A DNA stretch of 64,000 bases from Escarpia spicata (taxonomy: Eukaryota > Annelida > Polychaeta > Sabellida > Siboglinidae), in contig OZ023214.1 in the NCBI GenBank assembly GCA_963995525.1, positions 19,240,167 to 19,304,166 of the forward strand. Direction: 5' to 3'. Made by a program: the position numbers and the translations under genes. The notes under the pieces were generated by a model. It made no database searches. It was not told the origin of the DNA and saw only the letters and a program-made list of their open reading frames with translations. Below, in pieces: positions 12,956 to 21,952 of this stretch (positions within the stretch are counted from its first letter, which is position 1; every line of letters starts with the position of its first letter).

Positions 12956-13204
12956 TGGTAGCCTTGGACAGCCTTGGACAGCCTTGGACAGCCTTGGACA
13001 GCCTGGGAGAGCTTTGGACAGCCTTGGAAGCCTTGGACAGCCTTGGACAGCCTGGGAGAGCCTTGGACAGCCTTGGACAGCCTTGGACAGCCTTGGACAG
13101 CCTGGGAGAGCCTTGGACAGCCTGGGAGAGCCTGGGAGAGCCTGGGAGAGCCTTGGACACCCTGGGAGAGCCTTGGACAGCCTGGGAGAGCCTGGGACAG
13201 GAAG
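12956..13204. repeat. 10-bp minisatellite with two variant units
   Basis: About 24 copies of a decamer occur in two main forms, AGCCTTGGAC and AGCCTGGGAG, interspersed in irregular order with a few hybrids. Because ten is not a multiple of three, every frame on both strands cycles over 30 bases, and several stay open (up to 137 codons). These repetitive frames (for example QGCPRLSKA on the minus strand) are most likely artefacts. Confidence 0.95.
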
Positions 13205-13299
13205 ACGTAGATTATCCACCATGAAACTATGCTCTTATGTGGGAAGATTTCAGCCACATTGCAATTACTGCGCGAAGACGATTCGTTCATAAATTTCCA

Positions 13300-13452
13300 T
13301 CAGAGTTTATTGCCAGGTGCTCATACAATTAGTGAACTAGACCAATATGGTGTGGACGAACATGCCCAAGGTTCGAAACGGCAACAAGTGGATTCGAACC
13401 GGGAATCTCTTGATTGAGAGTCCGATGCTCTACTATTGTGCCGCCGCGCCCC
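13300..13452 (-). mobile_element. SINE head fragment, tRNA-related
   Basis: On the minus strand this matches the tRNA-like head of the SINEs at 35,520-35,840 and 34,620-34,965. It contains a B-box-like GGTTCGAATCC relative (CGGTTCGAATCC) and an A-box region with GAGCATCGGACTCTCAATC. The 3' tail is missing, so the copy is truncated. Confidence 0.75.
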
Positions 13453-13496
13453 ACGTGACATAAAACATGTTTACAATTTGCGTCATGTCCTATCCG

Positions 13497-14992
13497 CGCT
13501 TCCGTATATGGGTAAAAGTCAAATTATGTGACACTTGTAAATTTGGTGTCCCTTCAATACCATGGTTCCTCAAACTCATGGATAATGCATTTAGGATGCC
13601 ACTTTGCATAAATCCCCAAAATGTCAACCAAGAAATCATCAAATCGTTTTGGATCTTGACGTTTAGTGAACAGTAGAGAGACATATAGGTGATATTTCAG
13701 TGGAATTTCGCCTGTCCCTGGAAGAGTGTCTGCTTTTCACATTGGCAGAAATGTTATTTGTATGCTGCAGAATACATTTCCTAGGAGACTGGCAGATACA
13801 CATGTAATTCCATGATTCATTGTGCAAAACACACTGGCCTGACACAACGGCAAGTATGGCACACACAGCTAAACATACGTGTCCCCAGATTTAATTACCA
13901 ACACTAGAGTCCATGTATCCTAACCAACACTAAGATTGCGTGCCACCTAACGAATGTTTGTGCAGCTAATGCGGTCGGTGGTTCTTTTATAAGGTGTTCC
14001 CACACGACATCAAACAATTTTTAAAGTTATCAAAAACATTTCAGTCTTAAAGTGCCAAATCAATTTTCACTTTCCAGAGACATTTTACATGATAGGTGGC
14101 GTATATGATGAGTATACTTTCTCGTTTACTACTCCGATACCAATATTTTCGAATGATAAAGCAACATTGTTAGTTTTTGATACGTGTGGACTAAAAGTCT
14201 TCGAGACACTTCCGCATACACGGGTTATCATCACATTGTCGAACACTATGAGCTGAGAGCGCTGTAAAAAGTAATAAAATTTATACTCCGTTACTTTCCA
14301 GTCCGTTATATATAAATGGTAACGGGGTGGTAATTAGTGGATATGAATGCCAGGAGAGGATACCTATCAATTCCAGATTAACTCTGCAGATCTGTTAAAA
14401 GTATTTTGTTGGCTTTTAAAATGCTTAACAAGAACTGGTTAGCTTTACAGGCTTGCTTCATTAGCATTCCGTTACCTAATAAACACTCGGTAACGAAGTG
14501 GTAATTGAGTAAATAGTTCCAAGTTTTATTCTCGTTTGAAAGCAAAATGTTGTCTCTGAAGGGTTCCTTCAAGTTGTTTTCCTTCACGGTTACTTTGTTC
14601 ATAGTTTGACATTATTGCACTCTGTTACTTAAGAAGCTATTCTACGTACTTACTAAAAATAAATGATCTGCTTATATTTGCCAGAATTGGTTCAAAGTAA
14701 ACTAGTTATGCTTTATTCAAACTGTGTAGACTTGGTAAAGTCAGAAAATGCCCATCAGCCTTAGGCTTTTCATGGCAGTTTGGTAACGAAGTGGATATCT
14801 GATTTTTGGCTTACATATTCATTGTTTATTTCTTTACAAGAGTGCATATTAAGCTCGGCTTGACATTTATTTTACTTCCAGAGGAAACATATACTTCCCA
14901 AATTAAGTTGATTGCTTAATCGAATCTTCCATCAAATGTCATTCCAAAAGTGTCACATAATTTGCCTTTTACCCACATACACGCATGCACGT
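13497..14992. mobile_element. possible TIR DNA element with no transposase seen
   Basis: The left end reads TATGGGTAAAAGTCAAATTA followed by TGTGACACTT. The right end, read on the other strand, gives TGTGGGTAAAAGGCAAATTA followed by TGTGACACTT. The arms agree for about 35 bases and then diverge. The 1.5-kb interior has repeated GGTAACG and GTGGTAAT phrases and no coding frame longer than 74 codons. The two matches could also be unrelated dispersed copies. Confidence 0.4.
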
Positions 14993-15788
14993 ATGACACT
15001 GTAACTAGAAAGGTATGTTTTAATACGTTTTGGTATTATTTCTTTTGAAAGTAAACACCACACCAAATTGGCTCGGGACATAATATTATAACAATGCAAA
15101 TATTGTGGGCCAACGTATTGCTCTGTGGAATACTATCGCTGTAAGTAAGTGCATGTATTTCAGCTGTTACGCGCCGTATGTAAGCGGATCACATTGAACA
15201 AGTTGTTGCTTATGTCAGCTGCAAGCAATCCTTCTGAGCGGGCAATGTGCTCTCGTTTACTTGTCAAAAAATGCGCGTATAGTTTCGTTTGAAGTGCTTT
15301 CGGCACGCATTTGTAGTGTTCATTTCATCCGTTTGCTTCGTTTTACTACACGTTGATGTTCGGCAAAAATGTGTGCATACGCACACGAGAACGAACACCC
15401 ATGACCACCGAGTAAACTTGGTGGCATATCTCCGCGCTGTTCATCCCTCGGAAATCACCGGGAGGTTGCGGTGACGTTAGGGGTCGTCTCAAACGTCCGC
15501 AAAGTCCAAAAACGTAAAGCGTTTGGTTCAAACCACAGCCGACCCTCACCGATATGTGGTGTATGACGTGATTTTGAGCGATCCCAAATGACTTTCAAAA
15601 TGGCTTCCAAAATTACACCCACCGAATTCAACAGATTTCATGTCATGTGCATTCTTACAGGTTCCACTCGAGAGGTGGCGCCTCTGTACTGACTTAATTT
15701 CCCTGAGACGACCAACCCACGAGCCATCAATAGTAATCTTATGTTTTGGGGGACTTGGACGACCATCCCTTAAGCGAGGTCGAGCGGT

Positions 15789-16046
15789 CTAGCGCTTGCC
15801 GCCGGCCCCCTTATAGCCTCCGACGTAGCCGGAGCTCTCGCGGACGGGATCCTCCCGTCTCGCCCGTCCAGCCCGTCCCGCCCGTCCCGCCCGTCCCGCC
15901 CGTCCCGCCCGTCCCGCCCGTCCCGCCCGTCCCGCCCGTCCCGCCCGTCCCTTGCCCCTGCCGTAGGCATCGAAACGCTCCTTGTGACTGCCAATGTACA
16001 GCGACGTGTCCGTCATTCGGTCGATGGCGCCCGTCGAAGAGAATCT
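15789..16046 (-). pseudogene. isolated TPPP-like exon 3 with a Gly-Arg-Ala repeat expansion
   Basis: The exon begins after an acceptor ending in CCGCCGCAG and stays open for 85 codons to TAG. It starts [15 protein letters not shown] and carries [11 protein letters not shown]. The usual glycine motif has become GRGK followed by about ten Gly-Arg-Ala units from a 9-bp GC-rich minisatellite, before [18 protein letters not shown]. No matching exon 2 was found upstream, and the exon-1 copies further upstream are broken, so this is probably a gene remnant. An expressed variant cannot be ruled out because the frame is intact. Confidence 0.65.
15855..15955. repeat. 9-bp in-frame minisatellite inside TPPP-like exon 3
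   Basis: The unit CGTCCCGCC (plus strand) repeats about ten times and encodes Gly-Arg-Ala on the minus strand. It lies exactly at the family motif GXGXGXXGR. The outermost units carry substitutions while the inner ones are identical. Confidence 0.9.
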
Positions 16047-16093
16047 CTGCGGCGGTTTGAACATGTATTATTTTGTGATGTCACCACCTGCTA

Positions 16094-16261
16094 GGGGCTG
16101 TTTCACTAACACCTTTATGAGCTCATCAGCCCGATGTTTCTTGTTGAAATTGATTTGGTTCTTTAACAGTGATCTTGTAGACTGGAACGTTTTGTGTTTT
16201 GAAGAAAAAAAAATTAATGACACATTTCCTCATGAGCGCACTGTCTTAGTGAAACGGTCCC
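16094..16261. mobile_element. short TIR element (GTTTCACTAA family), duplicated copy
   Basis: Ends GGGGCTGTTTCACTAA and TTAGTGAAACGGTCCC. It occupies the same place relative to the exon-3 copy as the element at 9,875-10,097, and similar intron sequence continues on both sides. The interior has lost about 55 bases compared with that copy. Confidence 0.7.
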
Positions 16262-16608
16262 TGGCAACTTGCAAATGCACTTTCGACATAATAGTTAGAC
16301 GCAAAATAAGGGGTGGTTTCAAACATTGACATCGCAACGTCAGCGCCGATCGAGGGCGGTGCGAACAATGAGTGACAGTTAGGGTTATCTATCAATACGC
16401 TAACATTGGAGATTGCATGTGTATCTCCTCCGTGGCGCCGTTGTCCACCCGCCTCTTTTACAATTACACTAATTCGCTTACTTGGACCATTGACCTCTGA
16501 TCTACCAATTGGCGATAGATTTCAGAAAATACAACGATAGCATGTTTTTGATGATCTGCTTTTCTAGAGGACATATTTCCTACATAAGTGAATTGAGTAG
16601 TGATCAAC

Positions 16609-16611
<3 letters not shown>

Positions 16612-16653
<42 letters not shown>
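16612..16653. repeat. (TA)n microsatellite
   Basis: A pure alternating AT tract of about 40 bases. Confidence 0.95.
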
Positions 16654-16658
<5 letters not shown>

Positions 16659-17187
16659 GATGGCGCCATGGTAAACGAATGTAATCAAAATTCTGTAATG
16701 GTGATAATTAATGGGCTTGGGCTTGAGTTGTTACTCAGTGTGTGAGTGTAAATAAGTAACACTTATTGTTGTACGCGTTGCAAGTGTTTTAAAACAAATT
16801 ATATATAACACATAACAACGACACCATGCATCAAATTAAAGGTGGGACTTTCAGTTTCATTATCACAAACAAATATCAAACATTTCCACTTGAACAGTTA
16901 TGTTTAGCCAATCCACACATAAAATGTGTGTATCGCTTGTCTGGATTTTGGAAAGAACAAAATGCTATTTCCGTGTGACGATATAATTTTTTCAAATAGC
17001 AGTGGGTTTCCCACCAGCATATAAAAACCGTACTCCGTCAAGATGGATCAAAGACAAAATGCATACGATGTGACTAAACGTGCAAATATTATCGCACCTT
17101 GCCGCTTGCGTCCCCCTTTGCCTTTGAATTTAGGTGAGCTTCCGAAATTATGAACGTCGTCGCAAAAAGTCTTCAACTCCTCCCTTT

Positions 17188-17362
17188 CCGAAGTCAGGAT
17201 CAGAGACAGCGAAGTAGTGCTGAAGCTCCGGTTCTGTCCACCCAATATGAAATTGGTTCGGCAGCCAGTGGAGGTTTGTTTTGCTATTCTGAAGCTTTGG
17301 TGTCACTGGAGGTTTTGTCCCCCAGACAACTGTTTCTGGATCTGCGTCTGATTCTGCCCTAG
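17188..17362 (-). CDS. exon-like open frame of unknown family
   Basis: Beginning just after ATACTTACAG, the minus strand reads about 58 codons to TAA: MYITRAESDADPETVVWG, then KPPVTPKL, then HWLPNQFHIGWTEPELQHYF, ending near FGKGGVEDFLRRRS. The wording and lack of low complexity look like real protein. A diverged, broken relative lies at about 37,505-37,640. I do not recognise the family. It could be a terminal exon of a small gene between the TPPP-like copies, or part of a decayed mobile element. Confidence 0.4.
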
Positions 17363-17551
17363 TAATGTACATCTGTAAGTATTGTTGTAAGTTGACGGAG
17401 TTGCGCAACTAATTATATTATAATCGTGACGTCAGCTTATGGATATGACAAGTAGACCGACAGTAACTCCTCAGTATGAGGAAATACCATACACATGTTC
17501 TTAATTATGATCCAAAGTAAGCGTGCTTAGTCTTAGAGGGGTTGAGGTCCT

Positions 17552-18010
17552 GGGGACCATTTCACTAACATTCTTCAGAGCTCTTAAGCCCGATTTTGCT
17601 CCATAAAATCGAGTGGTCTCCTTACTTAGGAGCGAAAATGAAAAACTGCGTTTCACTAACAATTCACCCTGGATACGGTCCATAAACATTACTGTACTCA
17701 ACGGCACAAGTTGTTGGCGCTCTCTACGCTATTGTAAACTGAAAATTGTCAACACTGTCACTGACGCTCCTGTCAAAACATTTGACGCGGAAATAGTGTC
17801 CCCTGTGATATGTCGATGGCGTCTGCAATATTTCGTTTCAATTCTTCGCACAGTGAACAAAAAGTCAAATGTTGTTGACGAGTGGTTGTTGGCCCGAATT
17901 TTCAAAAAACAAAACTGTTCAATCTCGTTTGCCAAATTGTGCCAACTGCATAGATTATCGATTAGCATTGCCTTAAGAGTAATTTAACGATCACGTTAGT
18001 GAAACGCATT
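17552..18010. mobile_element. longer TIR-like element (GTTTCACTAA family), copy in unit A
   Basis: The left end GGGACCATTTCACTAACA and the right end CGTTAGTGAAACGC are inverted relatives of the ends at 9,875-10,097. The interior includes GGAAATAGTGTCCC, also present in the other copies. The right terminal bases have diverged. Confidence 0.5.
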
Positions 18011-18179
18011 TAGAAAATATTGCCGCCTGCACAGTTGTTCATTAAAGTTGCGTGTGCTTGGAATAAGGTCGAGTTAGTTCTTCAAGTACCGGGTACAACG
18101 CCTGCGAGTTATTGCCGGTGATGAATTTGCGCAGCAAGGAACAACAACGATATGAACCAGAAGACTCCATCGCACGTAC

Positions 18180-18331
18180 TTTCTCCCTTGCTCTTTCACC
18201 ATAATTGTTGGAGTTGCACGCCTTCTTAGTGAGGACGCCGCTGTCAGTGAACCATCGAGTGACGTCACTCGAGGTCGCCTCAGTCACGTGCCACATTCTT
18301 TCGTAGCGAACGTCACGAATGCTTCTTCCAT
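18180..18331 (-). pseudogene. broken TPPP-like exon 1, copy A
   Basis: The minus strand starts MEEAFVTFATKECGT, then shifts frame because of about five extra bases near 18,280. It regains SSDVTRWFTDSGVLTKKACN and then lacks 17 bases where copy B and the intact genes encode LDxxF. A GTACGT donor is still present at the exon end. Two independent frame lesions make this a pseudogene exon. Confidence 0.8.
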
Positions 18332-19156
18332 GTTGCTAGTCTAGAACGACAACACAACTTGGCAGGGAGAAGATTGACCAAGCAGGCGACAGGCCGACGG
18401 ATGTGTCTGGTGCTAAACATACGTAAGCTACTCTTACGGTGAAACGGATCAAGAATTGACGTATCCATCACGTGACTTGTTGCCTAGCAAAAACTCCGTC
18501 AAGCCATCAAGAAATGGATTCCTATCAACGATACCATGCAGCAAACAAAATGTGATACTTTCAGTATCACTGTCACAAACACATATCAAACATTTCCACC
18601 TGAACAGTCACGTTTAGCCAATAAAACGTCTATTCCGCTTTTCCGGATTTGTGAAAGAACGACATAGTATTTCCATAATGACGGTGCTGTCATCCAACTG
18701 ATTCATACTTGGCTTCTAAACACATTTCTATAAACTGTTAGATGACCTAACACCTCCATCGATCAAACCACCGATATCATTGTTATAATGAGTCTTCTCA
18801 AATTCCCACGTCGCTTGGCTTCATAGATCCATTGCCTAGCGATTAGGTCCGTGAAGCTTATAAAATGGCCGCCGCACATGTGAAGCAATCGATCGTACAT
18901 TTTGCTGAAATTCCGGCCCCATATGTGTTTCTTTGCAACAAAAGTAGTGTTTCGTGTATGTAGGATAGATTGATATGGCATAAGTTATGCCGCCTTAGTA
19001 ATATACAACAGTACACATTGTGAAGGAGGTCGAGCAATGATTAAGATTGTGTCGTCAGATTCAAGTTGGCCGACAGCAGCTGTTTAGTATGAGTGAATAC
19101 CATATACAGGGTCTTTGGTATGATGCAATGTGAGCGTGCTGTGAGGGATTGAGGAC

Positions 19157-19852
19157 CTGGAGACCGTTTCACTAACATTCGTAAGAGCTCTTAACTTAAG
19201 TCCGATTTCTAAGACGACGTTATACCACTCTTTAATTATCATAAACAGCTAGATTTTACTAACTGCGTTTTATTTTTGGTCCTCTTTCATGCAGAGATCT
19301 AGTTGTTCATAGTCAAATAAGTCTTCCAAATGTTAGCGATTAAGTTTGCTAAAGCATGATTTGTTTACAATACATTAGCGTCTTCACCGGTTGACGGGTG
19401 TGTAGCGGTTAAGGCTTTGCGAAGGTCAAAGTTGTTGTGACATTTGTTAATAAATTGTGAGCAAAGTTTAAGCTGTATCTAACTTAACCTGTGCACTACT
19501 GCCCTTCGTATTTTTACTATACTCGACGACAATTTCGGTTTAAGTTGTGGGCGCTCTTTACGCTCTTGTAAACTGAAAACTGACACTCCTGTCAAAACAT
19601 TGCACTGTGTGTGACACGGAAATAGTGTTCCCTGTGATATGTCGGTGGCTTCTGCAAGATGTCGTTTCTATTCTTCGCACAGTGAACAAAAGGTCAAATG
19701 TTGTTGACAAGTGGTTGTTGGGCCGAATTTTCAAAAACAACTGTTCAATCTCTTTTGTCAAATTGTGCCAACTGTGTAGATTATCGATTGTCATGATGGA
19801 AATATCGCTTGTTGCCTTAAGATTAATTTAAAGATCACGTTAGTGAAACGCA
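19157..19852. mobile_element. longer TIR-like element (GTTTCACTAA family), copy in unit B
   Basis: Starts GAGACCGTTTCACTAACA and ends ACGTTAGTGAAACGC. It carries the same internal segment as the unit A copy plus about 340 extra bases near the left end. No transposase frame is visible. Confidence 0.5.
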
Positions 19853-20010
19853 TTTTGAAAATACTCCTTGATTTTTCCGTCAGATTGCGTTCAATAAGGT
19901 CGAGCTAGGGCTTCAAGTACGGGGTACAACGCCTGCGAGATAATGCGGGGGATGAATTTGCGCTGCAAAGAACAACGACGATATGAACCAGACAACGTCA
20001 TCGCACGTAC

Positions 20011-20173
20011 TTTTTCCCTTGCCCTTTCACCATGGTAAAGCACTCGTCGAGGTTATTGGAGTTGCATCCTTCTCAGTGAGCACTCCGCTGTCTGTGAACC
20101 ATCGAGTGACGTCACTCGAGGCAGCTTCAGTGCCACATTCTTCCGTAGCGAACATCGCAAATGCTTCTTCCAT
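20011..20173 (-). pseudogene. broken TPPP-like exon 1, copy B
   Basis: The minus strand reads MEEAFAMFATEECGTEAA then SSDVTRWFTDSGVLTEK. One base is then missing compared with copy A, so the following CNSNNLDECFTMVKGQGKK is in another frame. A GTACGT donor survives. The lesion differs from that of copy A. No linked exon 2 was found. Confidence 0.8.
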
Positions 20174-20345
20174 GTTGCTAATCAAAAACGATAACAGGGA
20201 GATGCTTTGCCGGGCAGACGACCAGGCGACGGATGTGTCTGGTGCTATGCATACGTAGTCTACTCTTCCAGTCAAATGGATCAAGAATTGACCTACCAAT
20301 CACGTGACCTGCTGCCTAGCAAGACCTCCTTCAAACCACCAAAAT

Positions 20346-20749
20346 GGACACCGTAGACGTGGTGGGTTCGGATAGTCCGTTGTATAATTGATTGAAATTC
20401 TGGTCCAAAAGAGTTTTTATGACAAAAACATAAGGCAACGTTTTTATATTAATAACTATTTTTTGGTTTGAATTTATGAGATGTCACGTCGCAATAGCAA
20501 CGTTATATACATGTTAGCAAAGGCAAAGCTTGACGGAGGTCTCTCGCAAAATGTTCTTTGTGACGTAGGGAAACCGCGACGTACTGGATACATCAATTGG
20601 ACAATGGTATAATAATGTACGAAAAGTGTAACATTTGTGCACAGAAAACAGTCTTCTTAAAGACTACATAGACAGTGAATGGTGTAAACACAGTTGACAA
20701 AACTATTTTAAATAGCTAATTAGATTATTATTATTAAATAAATTCTGAT
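20346..20749 (+). mobile_element. probable 5' region of the CR1-like element
   Basis: This AT-rich stretch lies between the end of duplication unit B and the ATG of CR1 ORF1. The exact 5' boundary of the retrotransposon cannot be set from one copy because the second copy is truncated. No promoter motif is assigned. Confidence 0.4.
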
Positions 20750-21952
20750 ATGGCGCCTTGCAAGCGGCAAGTCAAGGCAAAGAGACACTTGGTGTGCGAC
20801 GACTGCCACAGTTGGGTAGATTTTGCCTTATCCGGCTGTACGAAGTCATGGACAGAAACCAAGGAAGAGGGATTCACCTTTCAGTGCGTGGGGTGTTGGA
20901 AGGTGAAATGTCTGGAGAAAGAGGTAGCTAGGTTGGTAGATATTGTGAAGGGGATGGAGATGAGAATCAGCAAGGAGACAGACGGAATGGAGAGAGACGA
21001 CAGGGATAAAGTTGGGAATACTGTGAAACTGAAGGAGCAGAGTAGTGGCAACAAGACCGAGGAAAGGAGACTGAGAGGAGGGAAGGTGATCGGAGGGGAA
21101 GAAAGTGGAGGATCGACGGCAGGTGTGAAGGTGGCAGGAGAGAAAGTGACCGTAGAGAAAGAGGTAGGAGGGAAAAAGAGACGGGAGAGGAGAGAAGGAA
21201 ATGCAATGGGAGGAAAGATGACGGGAAGAAAGGAAGTGAGAGTACATGTGACAGAAGAGAAGTCGGGAGGGACGATGACAGGAAGAAAGGTGACAAGAGA
21301 AACAGCGTCAGGAAAGAATGGAACGGACGAGATTGTGACGGGAGAGCAGAAGACAGGGGAACAAGATTACAACCAGACAGATGCAAACCGTAGAAAGAGC
21401 TACACTGAGGCAGTGATTGAGGGGGCAATGAGGAAAGAGAGGGTGTTTATGGGCGATTCGATTATGAGAAAGACAGATAAGACTCTAAGCGAGGGGGAGG
21501 ACGTCGTTGTTTGTCTACCGGGGGCTAGGATAGAACATGTAACTGAAAGGGTAGAGAAGGTACTGGGGCATGGCAAGGGAGGGTCTATACTAGTACATGT
21601 AGGGACAAATAACGCAGAGAGGGAGGGAACAACTGGGATAGTTAAGAAGTACAGACAGTTAGTGAAGAAGTTAAAGAAGACAAGAGTAGAACAGATTATC
21701 CTCTCAGGAATGTTGCCAGTAATGGGAGGAAGGGGGCCGACATATAGAAACTGCAAGAGGATGGCGATCAACGCACTAGTTGAGCAGATGTGTAAAGAAG
21801 AGGGGGTGGGATTCGTAGATTTATGGGGATACTTTGTTGGGAGGGAAAATATGTACATGAGAGATGGCCTACATCTAAGTGGAAAGGGGCAGCAGTTTTC
21901 TCAGAGAACTTGCTGCAATCTGTTGACAGTGGGACAGGCTGCATCTATTTAA
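20750..21952 (+). CDS. CR1-type retrotransposon ORF1: zinc finger plus SGNH esterase
   Basis: This 400-residue protein starts at ATG. Residues 1-60 hold a PHD-like cysteine array (LVCDDCHSW, then GC, then FQCVGCW). Residues about 75-225 are a lysine-, glutamate- and glycine-rich segment of loose repeats around GxKVT. The C-terminal third is an SGNH/GDSL-type hydrolase: block I FMGDSI gives the nucleophile Ser, HVGTNNA gives the block III Asn, and MRDGLHLSGKG gives the Asp-His pair. ORF1 proteins with an esterase are known in CR1-clade elements; their role in retrotransposition is not settled. The frame is intact and is followed by an overlapping ORF2 frame. Confidence 0.9.
   Translation: MAPCKRQVKAKRHLVCDDCHSWVDFALSGCTKSWTETKEEGFTFQCVGCWKVKCLEKEVARLVDIVKGMEMRISKETDGMERDDRDKVGNTVKLKEQSSGNKTEERRLRGGKVIGGEESGGSTAGVKVAGEKVTVEKEVGGKKRRERREGNAMGGKMTGRKEVRVHVTEEKSGGTMTGRKVTRETASGKNGTDEIVTGEQKTGEQDYNQTDANRRKSYTEAVIEGAMRKERVFMGDSIMRKTDKTLSEGEDVVVCLPGARIEHVTERVEKVLGHGKGGSILVHVGTNNAEREGTTGIVKKYRQLVKKLKKTRVEQIILSGMLPVMGGRGPTYRNCKRMAINALVEQMCKEEGVGFVDLWGYFVGRENMYMRDGLHLSGKGQQFSQRTCCNLLTVGQAASI

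Larger units (their letters stand above)
17450..18530. repeat. tandem duplication unit A
   Basis: This stretch aligns with 19,065-20,345 in the same orientation. The shared blocks are a GTTTCACTAACATTC element, a segment with GTGAACAAAA and TCAAATGTTGTTGAC, a damaged TPPP-like exon 1, and GACGGATGTGTCTGGTGCTA. Unit B is longer because it has extra sequence around 19,220-19,560. Confidence 0.85.
19065..20345. repeat. tandem duplication unit B
   Basis: Direct repeat of 17,450-18,530 (see that entry), offset by about 1.6 kb. It includes its own GTTTCACTAA-ended element at about 19,157-19,852 and a TPPP-like exon 1 with a different lesion, so the two units have diverged independently since duplication. 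Confidence 0.85.

Noticed and set aside
12877..13290. 137-codon minus-strand frame rich in QGCPRLSQA repeats
   Set aside because: It is a translation of a 10-bp minisatellite that is open in several frames on both strands; no start, splice or domain support.
20846..21858. Long minus-strand frames rich in Ser, Leu and Pro
   Set aside because: They are antisense shadows of the lysine- and glutamate-rich CR1 ORF1.
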